From JAEUJZ01 sp964460115 (lineage in GTDB: Bacteria > Myxococcota_A > Polyangia > Palsa-1104 > JAEUJZ01): 64,000 nucleotides of DNA. The stretch covers positions 71,199 through 135,198 of the forward strand of contig CAYWPR010000005.1 of NCBI GenBank assembly GCA_964460115.1, in the 5' to 3' direction. Shown piece after piece: positions 27,818 to 38,262 of the stretch. Each line of letters opens with the position of its first letter. The stretch's first letter is position 1. Made by a program: the position numbers and the translations under genes. A model generated the notes under the pieces. It saw only the letters and a program-made list of their open reading frames with translations, did not search any database and was not told the origin of the DNA.

Positions 27818-30800
27818 TTAGCTCCTCGGCCGTAGCTTACGTTCCGCCAAAAATGAATCGATGTGCCGATTGATGATACGGGCGATGCTTTCGATATGGC
27901 CCGTTTGCATCATCGTAAAGTGGTTTCCCGAGACCTTGTGCAGCGTAAACGGTCCATCGACGAGCTCCATCCAGCCGAGCTCGGGATGCTTGTCGAGTAC
28001 CGTATCACGCTCTTTTGCGCGCACATAAACGACCTCGGCACGGCTTTGCTGCGGCTGGTACGAAGCGAGCGCGCGGTAGTTCGCCAGTACGACTTCGGCC
28101 ACCATTGAGTCTTCTTGCAACGCGGCAATAAATGCGCGATAGCTTTCTTTTGCAATCTCGCGAAAGGCGTCCATCGCTTTAATGACGTCCTCGATGCTTT
28201 TTACATTCATGCGCTCGTATTGGGTGGTATATCCGGAATCAGCCATCCAGACGAAGATTTTGGAATGACCGCGTGCAAGCAGCTGGCAGGCCATCTCGTA
28301 CGCGACAGTACCGCCGCCGGAATGGCCGCCCAATAGGAATGGTCCCTGAGGACGCACCGCCAGTACCTCCTCAAGATATCGAGTGGCCATTTGGGAAATC
28401 TCGGCGTAGATAGGCTCGCCCGGCTCCATTCCCGAAGAGCGAAAAGCATACACCGGCCGCGTAGGCGGAAGTTGCTTGACGAGCTCGACGTAGGTGTAGA
28501 CCGTACCACCCACCGGCTGAATGAGGAATAGCGGAATCTGCTCGGCGGAGCCGGCTTGTAGACGAACCATTAAACGCGTTGCGGATTTGAGTTCCTCGAC
28601 CGCAGCGCGGTCGTTTTGCTGAAACGCTCCGTCGTTTTTGTCCGCTGATTTTGGCTCCATTGCGATTGCTTTAGCGATGGGTGCCAAAAGCTCGCCCAAG
28701 GTCGGATTTTCGATGAATACATGTATAGGCAGCGTGATGCCGAGCCGTTCCTTAACAAGCGAGCGCAATTGAACGGCGATGAGCGAACTGCCTCCCAGAT
28801 CGAAGAAATTGTCCTGCCGCCGAACCTGTTTGACTTCGAGAAGCTCCATCCAGATATCCGCGAGGATCTTCTCCACGCCGCTTTCGCTGGACCGTGAAGT
28901 GCTGCTTGGTGAAGGCAGCGCTGCCATTTTAGTCGCGACCAGCGCTTCCGCTTGCGTAAAGGCCGCCTGTGCACCTCCGCCAACCTGCTCTTCATCAGCG
29001 CGCGAAATTTCGGACGGCACGCCATGCGGATGGGAGTCTGCATGCGGCTTTTCTGCGAGGACATGCAGGGTCCGTTCGAAAGGATAGGTCGGAAGCGGAA
29101 CCCTTTTGCGGGATTCTCCATCTGAGAATGCATTCCAATTGACGGCGACACCGGCGCAAAAGAGCGTTCCAAGGGCATGTAGCAGCGCTTCGAAGTCCGT
29201 TCGGCGGCTTCCCTGATATGCCATCGTGGATACGATGAGCCGTTCCGGATGCGCACTTGGGTGAAGGCGAGCCAGCGAGGCCAGGTGCTTTCCGGGTCCA
29301 ACTTCCACGAATATGGAATCCGGATCCGTCAGCATCGTTCCAAGCCCGTCGGCAAACCGTACGGTACGCCGCAGATGCCGTGCCCAATAGGCCGGATCAC
29401 AGGCATCGGCTTCGCTGATCCATGTTCCGGTTACATTCGATATGGTCGGAATTTGCGGCGGACGAAGCAGAAGCTGTGCTGCCTGCTCGGCGATTCGATC
29501 GACAAAAGGATCAACCAGCGGCGAATGAGAGGCCATGGCGATGGGAAGCAGCCGCGCCGTGATGCCGGTGCGCAAAAGCTCGGCACGCAGCGCATCGATG
29601 GCTGGGCGCATTCCCGACACAACGCAAAGCGAGGGGCCGTTCACCGCCGCCAGCGAGAGCTGCTCGCCAAGATGCGGCGCAATCGCATCCTCGGACAAAG
29701 GTACAATCAGCATCGCGGTGTCGGAAAACTGCTCGACGAGCTGTCCTCTCAGCGCGATAAGCGTCACAGCGTCCTCGACATGGAGCATTCCGGAAATGCA
29801 TGCTGCGGCATACTCACCAAGGCTATGGCCGATGAGTGCCGAAGGTACGATGCCCCACGCGATAAGGAGCTGCGAGAGAGCATACTCGGTCGAAAAAATG
29901 GCTGCCATATTGATCGTCGGGCGTATCAGGCGCGCCGCTACTTCCTCCTCTTTGTCGTCTTCGTGTAGCAGAATCTGACGAAGGTCCAGGCCTAACTTTT
30001 CTGCGAAAAGTTCAATGCATCGATCTAGAGACGCTCTGTAGACACGTTCATGGCGATAGAACTCACGGCCCATGCGCGCATGCTGTGTCCCAACACCTGG
30101 GAACATGAATACGAGCTTGGGCGCACCGACCCGCGCTACGCCCGTGATAAGTGGGTGCGGCGCGGTGCCCTGCAGCGCCGCGGTGGCCTCGGCATGCGTC
30201 GCAGCGACCACCGCGCGACGGTGCGCAAATTCCGCTCGTCCCTTTTGCAGCGTGAACGCAATGTCTGAAAGCGCCTGCTCGGCGTGGCCGTCAAGATGCG
30301 CGGCCAGGCGACTTGTCGCGGCGTCGAGCGCCGAGCGAGTGCGCGCCGAAACGACAAGGAGGCTCGAGGGTCGACTCGGTCCCGACGGTGGCAACAAAGG
30401 TGCTTCTTCCAGCACGATATGCGCGTTGGTGCCGCCCATTCCAAAGGAGCTCACGCCCGCGCGGCGCCGCTCCTCGCCGCGCGGCCAAGCAATGGCGCGT
30501 GCGCTCACGAAAAAGGGGCTTGTTTCGAGCTGCAGCGCGGGGTTTGGCCGCTCATAGTGCAGCGTCGCGGGAATAAGCTCACGCGATAGGGCGAGCGTCG
30601 CTTTGATAAGTCCGGTCACACCTGCCGCCGCATCTAGGTGTCCGATGTTGCCCTTGATAGATCCAAGAACGCAGGAGCTCGATTTCGAAAAAGAGGCATG
30701 AAATGCTTGGCTGAGGGCCGCGACCTCGATCGGATCGCCCAGGGGCGTCGCCGTGCCATGAGCCTCGACATAGCCAATGTTTTCGGGTTTTACTGAGGCT

Positions 30801-33800
30801 GCCGCGTGTGCCTTGGCGATGACCTCCGCCTGTCCATCGACGCTTGGAGCGGTAAATCCGATTTTTTGCGCGCCATCATTGTTGGTGGCCGATCCGCGGA
30901 TGACCGCATGAATCGTATCTCCGTCGGCGAGCGCATCCTCAAGGCGCTTTAGTACGACGACGGCCACACCGCTGCCGGGCACCGTGCCGTTGGCGCTGGC
31001 ATCGAAAGGCCGGCAGCGCCCGTCCGGCGACAGGATGCTGCCTTCTTCAAAGACATACCCCGTGGGATCCAGCGAGAACACGCTGACTCCACCGGCGATT
31101 GCCATGTCGCATTGGCGCAGCCTCAGGCTTTTACACGCAAGATGGATCGCGACGAGCGAAGTAGAGCACGCCGTCTGAACGTTAATCGCCGCGCCGCGCA
31201 GTCCCAATTTGTAGGCCACTCGAGTCGCCAGAAAATCTCCACCGTTGCCAATCACGGCGCGATAGTCGTCCGCTGTGCCTGGCCGCGCACCGAGCCCTAA
31301 GACGCGCGTCAACCAATACCTGGGTGCCCCGCAGCCGCCGTATACACCGATAGCGCCGCCATAGCGTCCGGGATCATAGCCGGCGTTTTCTAGCGACTCC
31401 CAGGAACACTCCAGAAACAGCCGGTGCTGCGGATCGGTCAAGCGCGCGTCCTTTGGGCTATACCCGAAAAAGGCGGCGTCGAAGGTTCCGGCACCGCGCA
31501 GAAAACCGAGCGACGGAACGAAGTCAGGTGCGCGCAAAAGCGCCGAGTTCACAGAAAACGCAGCGAGGTCCTCTTGCGAAAAATGGGCGATGCCTTCCTT
31601 CTCTGCGCGCAGCATTGTCCATAGCGACTCAATGTCGTCGGCGCCAGGAAAACGTCCGGCCATTCCAATGATGGCGATGTAGCTGTTTGCACAAGGAGAA
31701 TCGGCAGGCTCTGACTTGGCGCGGACGGACTCTGCAGCGACTAGCGATTTCGGCGGCGGAGCAGCCATCGGCGCAGAGCCGAGCGGCAAAGCAGCGGGCG
31801 GAGGCTCCGCTGTTTGAAAAAGCTGCGTCGCTAGCGAGCGAATCGTCGCATATCGAAAGAGCGTGACCAAATCCACCTCGCGGCCAAGCTGGGCGCGTAT
31901 ACGTGCGCGCAACTTCGCCAGAAGCAGCGAATGGCCACCTACGTCGAAGAAGGCATCATCAAGTCCTACCTCGTCGATTTCCAGAACCTCGCGCCAAATC
32001 GCGGTGAGCGCTTCTTCGATCTGCGAGCGCGGGCCCGACCCTGATCCGGCGGTTGACGAGTCGCGGTTTACCCCTTTGGGCAGGGGAAGGGCGCGAACAT
32101 CAACCTTGCCGTTCGGCGTCAGTGGAAGCGCGCGCATGATGACAAACGCCGCCGGAATCATATAATCGGGCAGCTTGCGTTTGAGGAAATCGCGCAGCGC
32201 CGGTACACCGAGCGCGCCGTCCTCGATGGGAACCACATAAGCGGTAAGCCGATTTTCGTCCGGCGTGTCCTGCCGTACGACCACCACTGCCTCGCGCACG
32301 GCAGGATTTTCGCGAATCACTACTTCGATCTCGCCAAGTTCTATGCGATAGCCGCGGATCTTGACTTGGTGATCGATACGTCCCAAAAACTCGATCGTGC
32401 CGTCGGGAAGATAGCGTCCTCGGTCGCCAGTGCGATAAAGTCGGGCGCCATCCTCCTTGTGAAACGGATCGGGAAGAAATCGCTCGGTCGTAAGCTCGGG
32501 GCGATTGAGGTATCCGCGTGCCACGCCATCGCCGCCGACGTAAATCTCTCCCGTCACACCGATTGGCACCGGCCTTCTTTGCGAATCCAGAATGTACGTC
32601 TGCGAGTTTGCGATGGGCTTGCCGATGGGAACCGAAAGCCCCCCTTCCGGAATGCTCTTGATGAGGTATGCCGTCGAGAACGTTGTGTTTTCGGTTGGGC
32701 CATAGACATGGATGAGATGTTCCGGTGCGCCTTTCTCATGCACTTCTTTCACCCAACGTGGATCGCAGACCTCGCCTCCGAACAAGAGGTGGCGGACTTT
32801 GCCAAAGGCACTTGGAAATCCGCTTGCCATCTGATGAAAGACGGCCGTCGTCAGAAACATGAGTGTGATGCCTTCGTCGAGGATGCAGCGTCCGAGGACA
32901 TCGGGACTAAGAAGCGTCTCCTTGGGCACGATCACAGCTCGCGCTCCCAAAAGTAGCGCTCCCCAGACTTCCAGCGTCGATGCATCGAACGCGAGATTCG
33001 AAGCATGAAGCACTCGGTCATCCGGCAAGATCTTCACGTAGTCCGTTTCCACCACTAGCCGAATGACGGCGCGGTGCGGCACTGCCACTCCTTTGGGTCT
33101 GCCCGTCGATCCCGAGGTGTACATCACGTATGCGAGGCTTTCTGCCGAGCTTCGCGACGGCAGATTTTCTTCGGAATGACGTGCGAAAGCATCTTGCGCA
33201 AGATCGATTTTTTGCCCACGAAATGGGAACTTGTGCAAAAGCTTTCGCGTTGCCAGCAGCAAGGGGGCCGCCGCATCCTCAAGCATGCCGAGTAGCCGAT
33301 CCGTGGGCTGCGCCGGATCCAGCGGAACATAGGCGCCGCCGGCCTTCAAGATGCCGAGCAGCCCCACCATCATCTCGATCGACCGCTCGACGAGGATGCC
33401 GACCGGCACATTCGGACCTACTCCGAGTTCCACAAGGCCGCGTGCCAGCCGGTTCGCGCGGCGGTTGAGCTCGGCATACGTGCACTGCCCGCCCCCGCAG
33501 GTCACCGCGATGGCCAGGGGGCTTTGCGCCGCTTGCGCTTCGAAAAGTTCCTGAATCGACGCGTTTCGCGGATACTCTGTGCGCGTATGGTTAAAGTCGA
33601 ACAGGATTTTCGTTCGTTCCTCCTCTGTAAGCAGCGGTAGATCGATGACCTTGGTATCCGGCCGTTCCATCGCCCCTTCGAAGAGAACGCGAAGGTGTGA
33701 AGCCAGCCGTTCGATCGTGTATCGATCGAAGACGTCCGTGTTGAATTCCAAGCGCCCCCCGATTCCCTCCGGGCTTTCCCAAACGAACCATGTAAGGTCG

Positions 33801-36800
33801 CACATCGCTTTGTCGAGATCAAAGTCGAGCGGCTCGACTGAGACTTTGGAAAGCGAGAGCTTGCCGCGCTCCGAAATCTGTGGCGCGAACAGCACCTGTA
33901 CGAGCGGATTGCGGCTAAGATCGCGCTTTGGCTCGAGTGCCGCAACGAGCTGCTCGAACGGTAGCTCGGCGTGGTCGTAGGCCTTGAGGCTCGCGTCGCG
34001 CACTCTGGCCAAAAGCTCGCGAAATGTCGGTGCTCCGCAGAGATTTCCGCGAATCACAACCGTGTTGACGAAAAATCCGATAATGCTTTCGGTTTCTGTG
34101 TGATCGCGGTTCGCGTACGGCGATCCAATCAGAATGTCCTCCTGTTCGGTATACCGAGAAAGCAGCGCGAAAAACGCCGTCAGAAGCACCATAATGGGAG
34201 TTGCACCTTCGGCCAGTGCGAGGGCGCGCGCTGCTTCCGCGTGACTTCTTTCGAGCCGAAATGGAACCAGCGCGCCGCGAAAACTCTGCACAGTAGGACG
34301 CGGCCGATCGAGAGGAAGCGCGAGCGTCGTCTGCGCACCAGCCAGGTGCTGCTTCCACCATGCAAGCTGCGCGGCGAGTCCGCTTTCTTTCGCCACACGC
34401 CTCTGCCAAAGTGCATAGTCGCTGTACTGTATCGGCAAAGCCGGCAGGCTTTGTGGCTCGCCGAAAGCGAACGCATGGTATAAGCGGCTTAGCTCTTCGT
34501 AGAGCACGTTCATCGAGAATCCGTCGGTGATGATGTGATGCAGCGCCAGCAGCAAAATGTGTTCGTCATCCGCGAGCCTAAGCAGCTTGGCGCGAAACAA
34601 TGGCCCGCGCCGCAGATCAAATAGGCGCTGCGCCTTGGACGCAAGTAGCTGGCGGAACCGCGCTTCGCGCTCCTGCGGAGGAAGCGCCTCCAGATTCACG
34701 ACCTCGAGCTCGAAGGAAGTGTCGGCAGCGATGACTTGCATCGGCTGGCCTTCGTGCTCGGTGATCGTCGTTCGCAGCGATTCGTGCCGACGGACGATCT
34801 CACGCATGCCGTGCGCGAGTGCAGCTTCATGCAAAGAGCCGCGCAGTCGAAAAAAGGCAGGGTAATGGTAGGCGCGGCTTTCGGGCGCGATTTGATGAAT
34901 GAACCACAGGCGCTCCTGCGCAAAGGATAGTGGGACGATGGTGCCGCGCGCCGCCGGGGTGATTGCCGCTGCGGCTTTTTGCTCGTTCCGTACTTCTTGC
35001 ACGAATCTTGCCAGTCCGGCGATTGTGGGCTCGGCAAAGAAGCGCTGCAGTGGCACCTCTACCTGAAGGCGGCGGCGAATGCGGCCCGTCACCATGAGAG
35101 CACGCAGGGAATAACCGCCGAGCGCAAAGAAATCATCCAGGACGGAAATGCTTTCTTTGTTCAGGACCTCCTTCCAGATTTCGGCTATCTTCTCTTCAAG
35201 CTCGGATCGCGGCGCGATGATGACCGACGTCCGTTCCGTCGAATCGCATTGGGGACGCGGCAGTGCTCGATAATCGATCTTGCTGTTTGGTGTAAGCGGC
35301 ATCCGCGGGATGACTACGAACGCCGCGGGAATCATCGCCGAAGGAAGCGTCTCGGCCAAAGACTGTTTTAGCGCGGCAGGCGGCGGCGGCGTTCCTTCTT
35401 CGCGCGCCACGACATAGGCGACAAGGCGCTTATCGCCCGGAAAGTCCTCTCGCAAAAGGACCGCTGCTTGCCGCACGTCCGGGTGTTTTCCAAGCGCCGC
35501 TTCGATCTCGCCAAGCTCAAAGCGATACCCGCGAATTTTGACCTGCATGTCGACCCGACCTAAAAACTCGATCGTGCCGTCCGGCAGATAGCGCACTCGA
35601 TCCCCTGTTTTGTACAGGCGCTCAGCGGTTGCGTCCGCAAAGGGGTTCGCAATGAACAGCTCTTGGGTCCGCTCAGGCTGGTTTAGATAACCGCGTGCAA
35701 CTCCGTCCCCGCCGGTGTAAAGCTCGCCGACTACACCCACAGGCACTGGTTCCAAATGGCGATCCAGGATATAGACTTGGGTGTTCGCGATCGGCCGTCC
35801 AATCGGAATGGAGAGCGCGTCCTTGGGCACTTCCTTGATAAGATGCGACGTTGTTACGCTCGTATTCTCTGTGGGCCCGTACAGGTTCAGAAGACGCGCC
35901 GGTGCTCCGCGCGCAAGGACCTCCTGTACGGCGCGCGGATCCGCTGCTTCTCCTCCCGTGATCAGATGCTTGAGCTGGCTGAATGCCTCCGGAATGTAGC
36001 TTGCCATCTGATTGAAGATCGCCGTGACTAAGACAAGGGCGGTGAGTCCTTCCTTGTGAATTCGGGCCGCGAAGGCCTCGGGCGAAAGAAGCATCTCCTT
36101 GGCGATTAAGACAAGACGCGCGCCGTTTAGAAGTGCGCCCCAGATCTCAAGCGTAGAGGAATCGAACGCAAGGCTAGTGACATGGGCCACTCGATCGGCC
36201 GGCGTAAAGTCTATGTAGTTCGTGTTTTTGACCAGGCGAACGACGCCGCGATGAAGCACTCCGACACCCTTAGGACGACCGGTGGATCCGGATGTGAAGA
36301 TGACGTTCGCAAGATTTTCTGCAGTCGCTCGATGCGGCGGATTTTCCTCTGGCTCCTCTAAAAAAGCCGAGCCGCTCAGATCGACAATCGTACCGCCAAA
36401 CCGCAGCTTCGCCGCTCTTCCGAGACTGCTAAGGACGACCGTGGCTCCGGAATCTGCAAGAATGGTGCGCAGCCTCTCTTCTGGATATTCCGGATCGAGG
36501 GGCATGTATGCGCCGCCCGCTTTGAGGATTCCGATGAGCCCAACGAGCATGTCAAGCGAGCGCTCGGCGACGATTCCCACAGGTACGTCCGGCCCGACTG
36601 CAAGCCGGCGCAGACCGTGCGCGATTTTGTTGGCTCGACGGTTCAGTTCGACGTAGCTGATCTCGTTCCCATCTGCGGTGGCCGCAACCGCGAAGGGAGT
36701 CCGCTCGACTTGCGCTTCGAAGATCTCATGCACGCAGGCGTTTCTTGGATAAGGCGTCTTTGTGTTGTTCCACTCGATGAGGATTTGCCGACGCTCCTCG

Positions 36801-38140
36801 GCGCCAAGCAGCGGTAGCTTCGAGACACTTGTGCGAGGGTTTAAAAGGGCCGCTCGCAGTAAGACTTCCCAATGTCTAAGCAGCGCCGCCATCATGTGCG
36901 GCTCGAACAGGTCGCGATTGTACTCAAACTGCAAGAGCAAACCGGAATCGAGCCGATCGATGATCACGATCAAGTCATAGCTGACAAAAGGCAGCACCAG
37001 CTCAACTGGGGTAAGCACCAGACCCGGGACTTCAATAATTGCTGTGGGCCCTTGCCGAAGTGCAAACAGAATCTGAAAAAGCGGCGGGCGGCTGGGATCG
37101 CGTACCGGTGCAACGGCACTGACTACTTTCTGAAAGCCCACCTGTCCATTTTCGCGAGCGTGAGCAACGGACTTACCCACTTGCTGCAAGACATCTTCGA
37201 AGCAAGGGTCGCCTTCGAACCGAGTGCGTACGATGACAGGGTTGCCAAAGTAACCAAGAAGATTGCGAAATTCGTCAGGCTCTCGGCCAGCAAGGGGTGT
37301 TCCCACGACGACGTCTTCCTGGCCGCTGTAACGGTGTAGCAGGACCTGTAAGCTGGCGAGCGCGGCAGCAAAAAAATCAACGCCGGCACGCGCCGCGAGC
37401 GCCGCGAGTCCGGTGCTGAGCGCGGGTTCGCAGCGGTGCACTTCCTTGGCGCCAAAAAAAGTCTGCAGCTTGGGGCGTTTTTTAAACGTGGGAAGTTCCA
37501 GATGCGATGGCGCGCCCATGAGCTCGTCGCGCCAATAGGCGAGCTGCGCATCCAGGGATGCCCCATTTAGGTGTTCCTGCTGCCAGCGCGCATAGTCGCG
37601 ATATTGCATCGTGCACGCCGAAAGTCGAGGTTCCTTTTCGGTCAGCTGTGCGTGCAGAATCGCGTGAAGCTCGGCAAAGAAGATGCCCGTACTTGCATCT
37701 CCATCGGAAATAAGATGGTGCATGACCAGCACCACGAGGCGCCTGCCGGGTCGCACCAGAATCGATACGACGCGGTAAAGCGGTCCGCGATCGAGATCAA
37801 ACGGCGAAGATACGGCCTCGCGGGCAATCGCGAAGGCCCGCTCCTGAGCCTGCTCGCCAGCCTCGGCGCATACATCGTACTCGCGAAATACCGCCACTTC
37901 ATCGCTGTAAATGATCTGAACCGGCTGGCCATCACGCTCAGCGAACGTGGTGCGCAGAATCTCGTGGCGCTTGGCAATAATTCCAATCGCGCTTCGCAAT
38001 CGCTCCGAATCGAGCTCGCCATCAAGCCAGGCACCGCCGCGTTCGTGTAGCGCAGGAGTTGCTCCGAACGCACGGGTAAGAAGCCACATCCGCTCCTGTT
38101 CCAAAGAAAGCGGCGCATATGTAAATGGATGAGATGCCAT
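27818..38140 (-). CDS. Hybrid NRPS-PKS megasynthetase, C-A-T-C-A-T-KS-AT-T-TE
   Basis: About 3,440 residues, a complete assembly line in one polypeptide. Domains in order, with approximate positions of key motifs: C1 (HHLISDG, near 37,715), A1 (TSGSTGRPKG near 36,285), T1 (LGGYSL near 35,120), C2 (HHIITDG near 34,530), A2 (TSGSTGRPKG near 33,108), T2 (VGGHSL near 31,935), KS (TACSTSL near 31,160, plus HGTATPLGDP and GNIGHLDAAAG), AT (GHSLGEYAAAC near 29,820), T3 (LGGSSL near 28,795) and TE (GGHSGGG near 28,320, final GNHF). No KR, DH, ER, MT or epimerase domain. All visible catalytic residues are intact. Two residues plus one malonate-type unit would be joined, then released by the TE. The frame is open to 38200; ATG 38140 is preferred for its GGGAG site and for starting at the C domain. 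Confidence 0.95.
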   Translation of the reverse strand: MASHPFTYAPLSLEQERMWLLTRAFGATPALHERGGAWLDGELDSERLRSAIGIIAKRHEILRTTFAERDGQPVQIIYSDEVAVFREYDVCAEAGEQAQERAFAIAREAVSSPFDLDRGPLYRVVSILVRPGRRLVVLVMHHLISDGDASTGIFFAELHAILHAQLTEKEPRLSACTMQYRDYARWQQEHLNGASLDAQLAYWRDELMGAPSHLELPTFKKRPKLQTFFGAKEVHRCEPALSTGLAALAARAGVDFFAAALASLQVLLHRYSGQEDVVVGTPLAGREPDEFRNLLGYFGNPVIVRTRFEGDPCFEDVLQQVGKSVAHARENGQVGFQKVVSAVAPVRDPSRPPLFQILFALRQGPTAIIEVPGLVLTPVELVLPFVSYDLIVIIDRLDSGLLLQFEYNRDLFEPHMMAALLRHWEVLLRAALLNPRTSVSKLPLLGAEERRQILIEWNNTKTPYPRNACVHEIFEAQVERTPFAVAATADGNEISYVELNRRANKIAHGLRRLAVGPDVPVGIVAERSLDMLVGLIGILKAGGAYMPLDPEYPEERLRTILADSGATVVLSSLGRAAKLRFGGTIVDLSGSAFLEEPEENPPHRATAENLANVIFTSGSTGRPKGVGVLHRGVVRLVKNTNYIDFTPADRVAHVTSLAFDSSTLEIWGALLNGARLVLIAKEMLLSPEAFAARIHKEGLTALVLVTAIFNQMASYIPEAFSQLKHLITGGEAADPRAVQEVLARGAPARLLNLYGPTENTSVTTSHLIKEVPKDALSIPIGRPIANTQVYILDRHLEPVPVGVVGELYTGGDGVARGYLNQPERTQELFIANPFADATAERLYKTGDRVRYLPDGTIEFLGRVDMQVKIRGYRFELGEIEAALGKHPDVRQAAVLLREDFPGDKRLVAYVVAREEGTPPPPAALKQSLAETLPSAMIPAAFVVIPRMPLTPNSKIDYRALPRPQCDSTERTSVIIAPRSELEEKIAEIWKEVLNKESISVLDDFFALGGYSLRALMVTGRIRRRLQVEVPLQRFFAEPTIAGLARFVQEVRNEQKAAAAITPAARGTIVPLSFAQERLWFIHQIAPESRAYHYPAFFRLRGSLHEAALAHGMREIVRRHESLRTTITEHEGQPMQVIAADTSFELEVVNLEALPPQEREARFRQLLASKAQRLFDLRRGPLFRAKLLRLADDEHILLLALHHIITDGFSMNVLYEELSRLYHAFAFGEPQSLPALPIQYSDYALWQRRVAKESGLAAQLAWWKQHLAGAQTTLALPLDRPRPTVQSFRGALVPFRLERSHAEAARALALAEGATPIMVLLTAFFALLSRYTEQEDILIGSPYANRDHTETESIIGFFVNTVVIRGNLCGAPTFRELLARVRDASLKAYDHAELPFEQLVAALEPKRDLSRNPLVQVLFAPQISERGKLSLSKVSVEPLDFDLDKAMCDLTWFVWESPEGIGGRLEFNTDVFDRYTIERLASHLRVLFEGAMERPDTKVIDLPLLTEEERTKILFDFNHTRTEYPRNASIQELFEAQAAQSPLAIAVTCGGGQCTYAELNRRANRLARGLVELGVGPNVPVGILVERSIEMMVGLLGILKAGGAYVPLDPAQPTDRLLGMLEDAAAPLLLATRKLLHKFPFRGQKIDLAQDAFARHSEENLPSRSSAESLAYVMYTSGSTGRPKGVAVPHRAVIRLVVETDYVKILPDDRVLHASNLAFDASTLEVWGALLLGARAVIVPKETLLSPDVLGRCILDEGITLMFLTTAVFHQMASGFPSAFGKVRHLLFGGEVCDPRWVKEVHEKGAPEHLIHVYGPTENTTFSTAYLIKSIPEGGLSVPIGKPIANSQTYILDSQRRPVPIGVTGEIYVGGDGVARGYLNRPELTTERFLPDPFHKEDGARLYRTGDRGRYLPDGTIEFLGRIDHQVKIRGYRIELGEIEVVIRENPAVREAVVVVRQDTPDENRLTAYVVPIEDGALGVPALRDFLKRKLPDYMIPAAFVIMRALPLTPNGKVDVRALPLPKGVNRDSSTAGSGSGPRSQIEEALTAIWREVLEIDEVGLDDAFFDVGGHSLLLAKLRARIRAQLGREVDLVTLFRYATIRSLATQLFQTAEPPPAALPLGSAPMAAPPPKSLVAAESVRAKSEPADSPCANSYIAIIGMAGRFPGADDIESLWTMLRAEKEGIAHFSQEDLAAFSVNSALLRAPDFVPSLGFLRGAGTFDAAFFGYSPKDARLTDPQHRLFLECSWESLENAGYDPGRYGGAIGVYGGCGAPRYWLTRVLGLGARPGTADDYRAVIGNGGDFLATRVAYKLGLRGAAINVQTACSTSLVAIHLACKSLRLRQCDMAIAGGVSVFSLDPTGYVFEEGSILSPDGRCRPFDASANGTVPGSGVAVVVLKRLEDALADGDTIHAVIRGSATNNDGAQKIGFTAPSVDGQAEVIAKAHAAASVKPENIGYVEAHGTATPLGDPIEVAALSQAFHASFSKSSSCVLGSIKGNIGHLDAAAGVTGLIKATLALSRELIPATLHYERPNPALQLETSPFFVSARAIAWPRGEERRRAGVSSFGMGGTNAHIVLEEAPLLPPSGPSRPSSLLVVSARTRSALDAATSRLAAHLDGHAEQALSDIAFTLQKGRAEFAHRRAVVAATHAEATAALQGTAPHPLITGVARVGAPKLVFMFPGVGTQHARMGREFYRHERVYRASLDRCIELFAEKLGLDLRQILLHEDDKEEEVAARLIRPTINMAAIFSTEYALSQLLIAWGIVPSALIGHSLGEYAAACISGMLHVEDAVTLIALRGQLVEQFSDTAMLIVPLSEDAIAPHLGEQLSLAAVNGPSLCVVSGMRPAIDALRAELLRTGITARLLPIAMASHSPLVDPFVDRIAEQAAQLLLRPPQIPTISNVTGTWISEADACDPAYWARHLRRTVRFADGLGTMLTDPDSIFVEVGPGKHLASLARLHPSAHPERLIVSTMAYQGSRRTDFEALLHALGTLFCAGVAVNWNAFSDGESRKRVPLPTYPFERTLHVLAEKPHADSHPHGVPSEISRADEEQVGGGAQAAFTQAEALVATKMAALPSPSSTSRSSESGVEKILADIWMELLEVKQVRRQDNFFDLGGSSLIAVQLRSLVKERLGITLPIHVFIENPTLGELLAPIAKAIAMEPKSADKNDGAFQQNDRAAVEELKSATRLMVRLQAGSAEQIPLFLIQPVGGTVYTYVELVKQLPPTRPVYAFRSSGMEPGEPIYAEISQMATRYLEEVLAVRPQGPFLLGGHSGGGTVAYEMACQLLARGHSKIFVWMADSGYTTQYERMNVKSIEDVIKAMDAFREIAKESYRAFIAALQEDSMVAEVVLANYRALASYQPQQSRAEVVYVRAKERDTVLDKHPELGWMELVDGPFTLHKVSGNHFTMMQTGHIESIARIINRHIDSFLAERKLRPRS

Positions 38141-38262
38141 TTGTACACCAACTCCCTGAATGGTTTGGGGTTCGATGCAAGACTGCGCTTCGGCTTGCAT
38201 CGCCGCAGACGCTTTCGTAGCGAGCGGCGAAAACCGAAGATGCTGCTATGTTAGGAAGGCGA

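Noticed and set aside
27818..38140. Frameshift or split NRPS
   Set aside because: The frame is continuous and all domain motifs are in order, so no break is seen.
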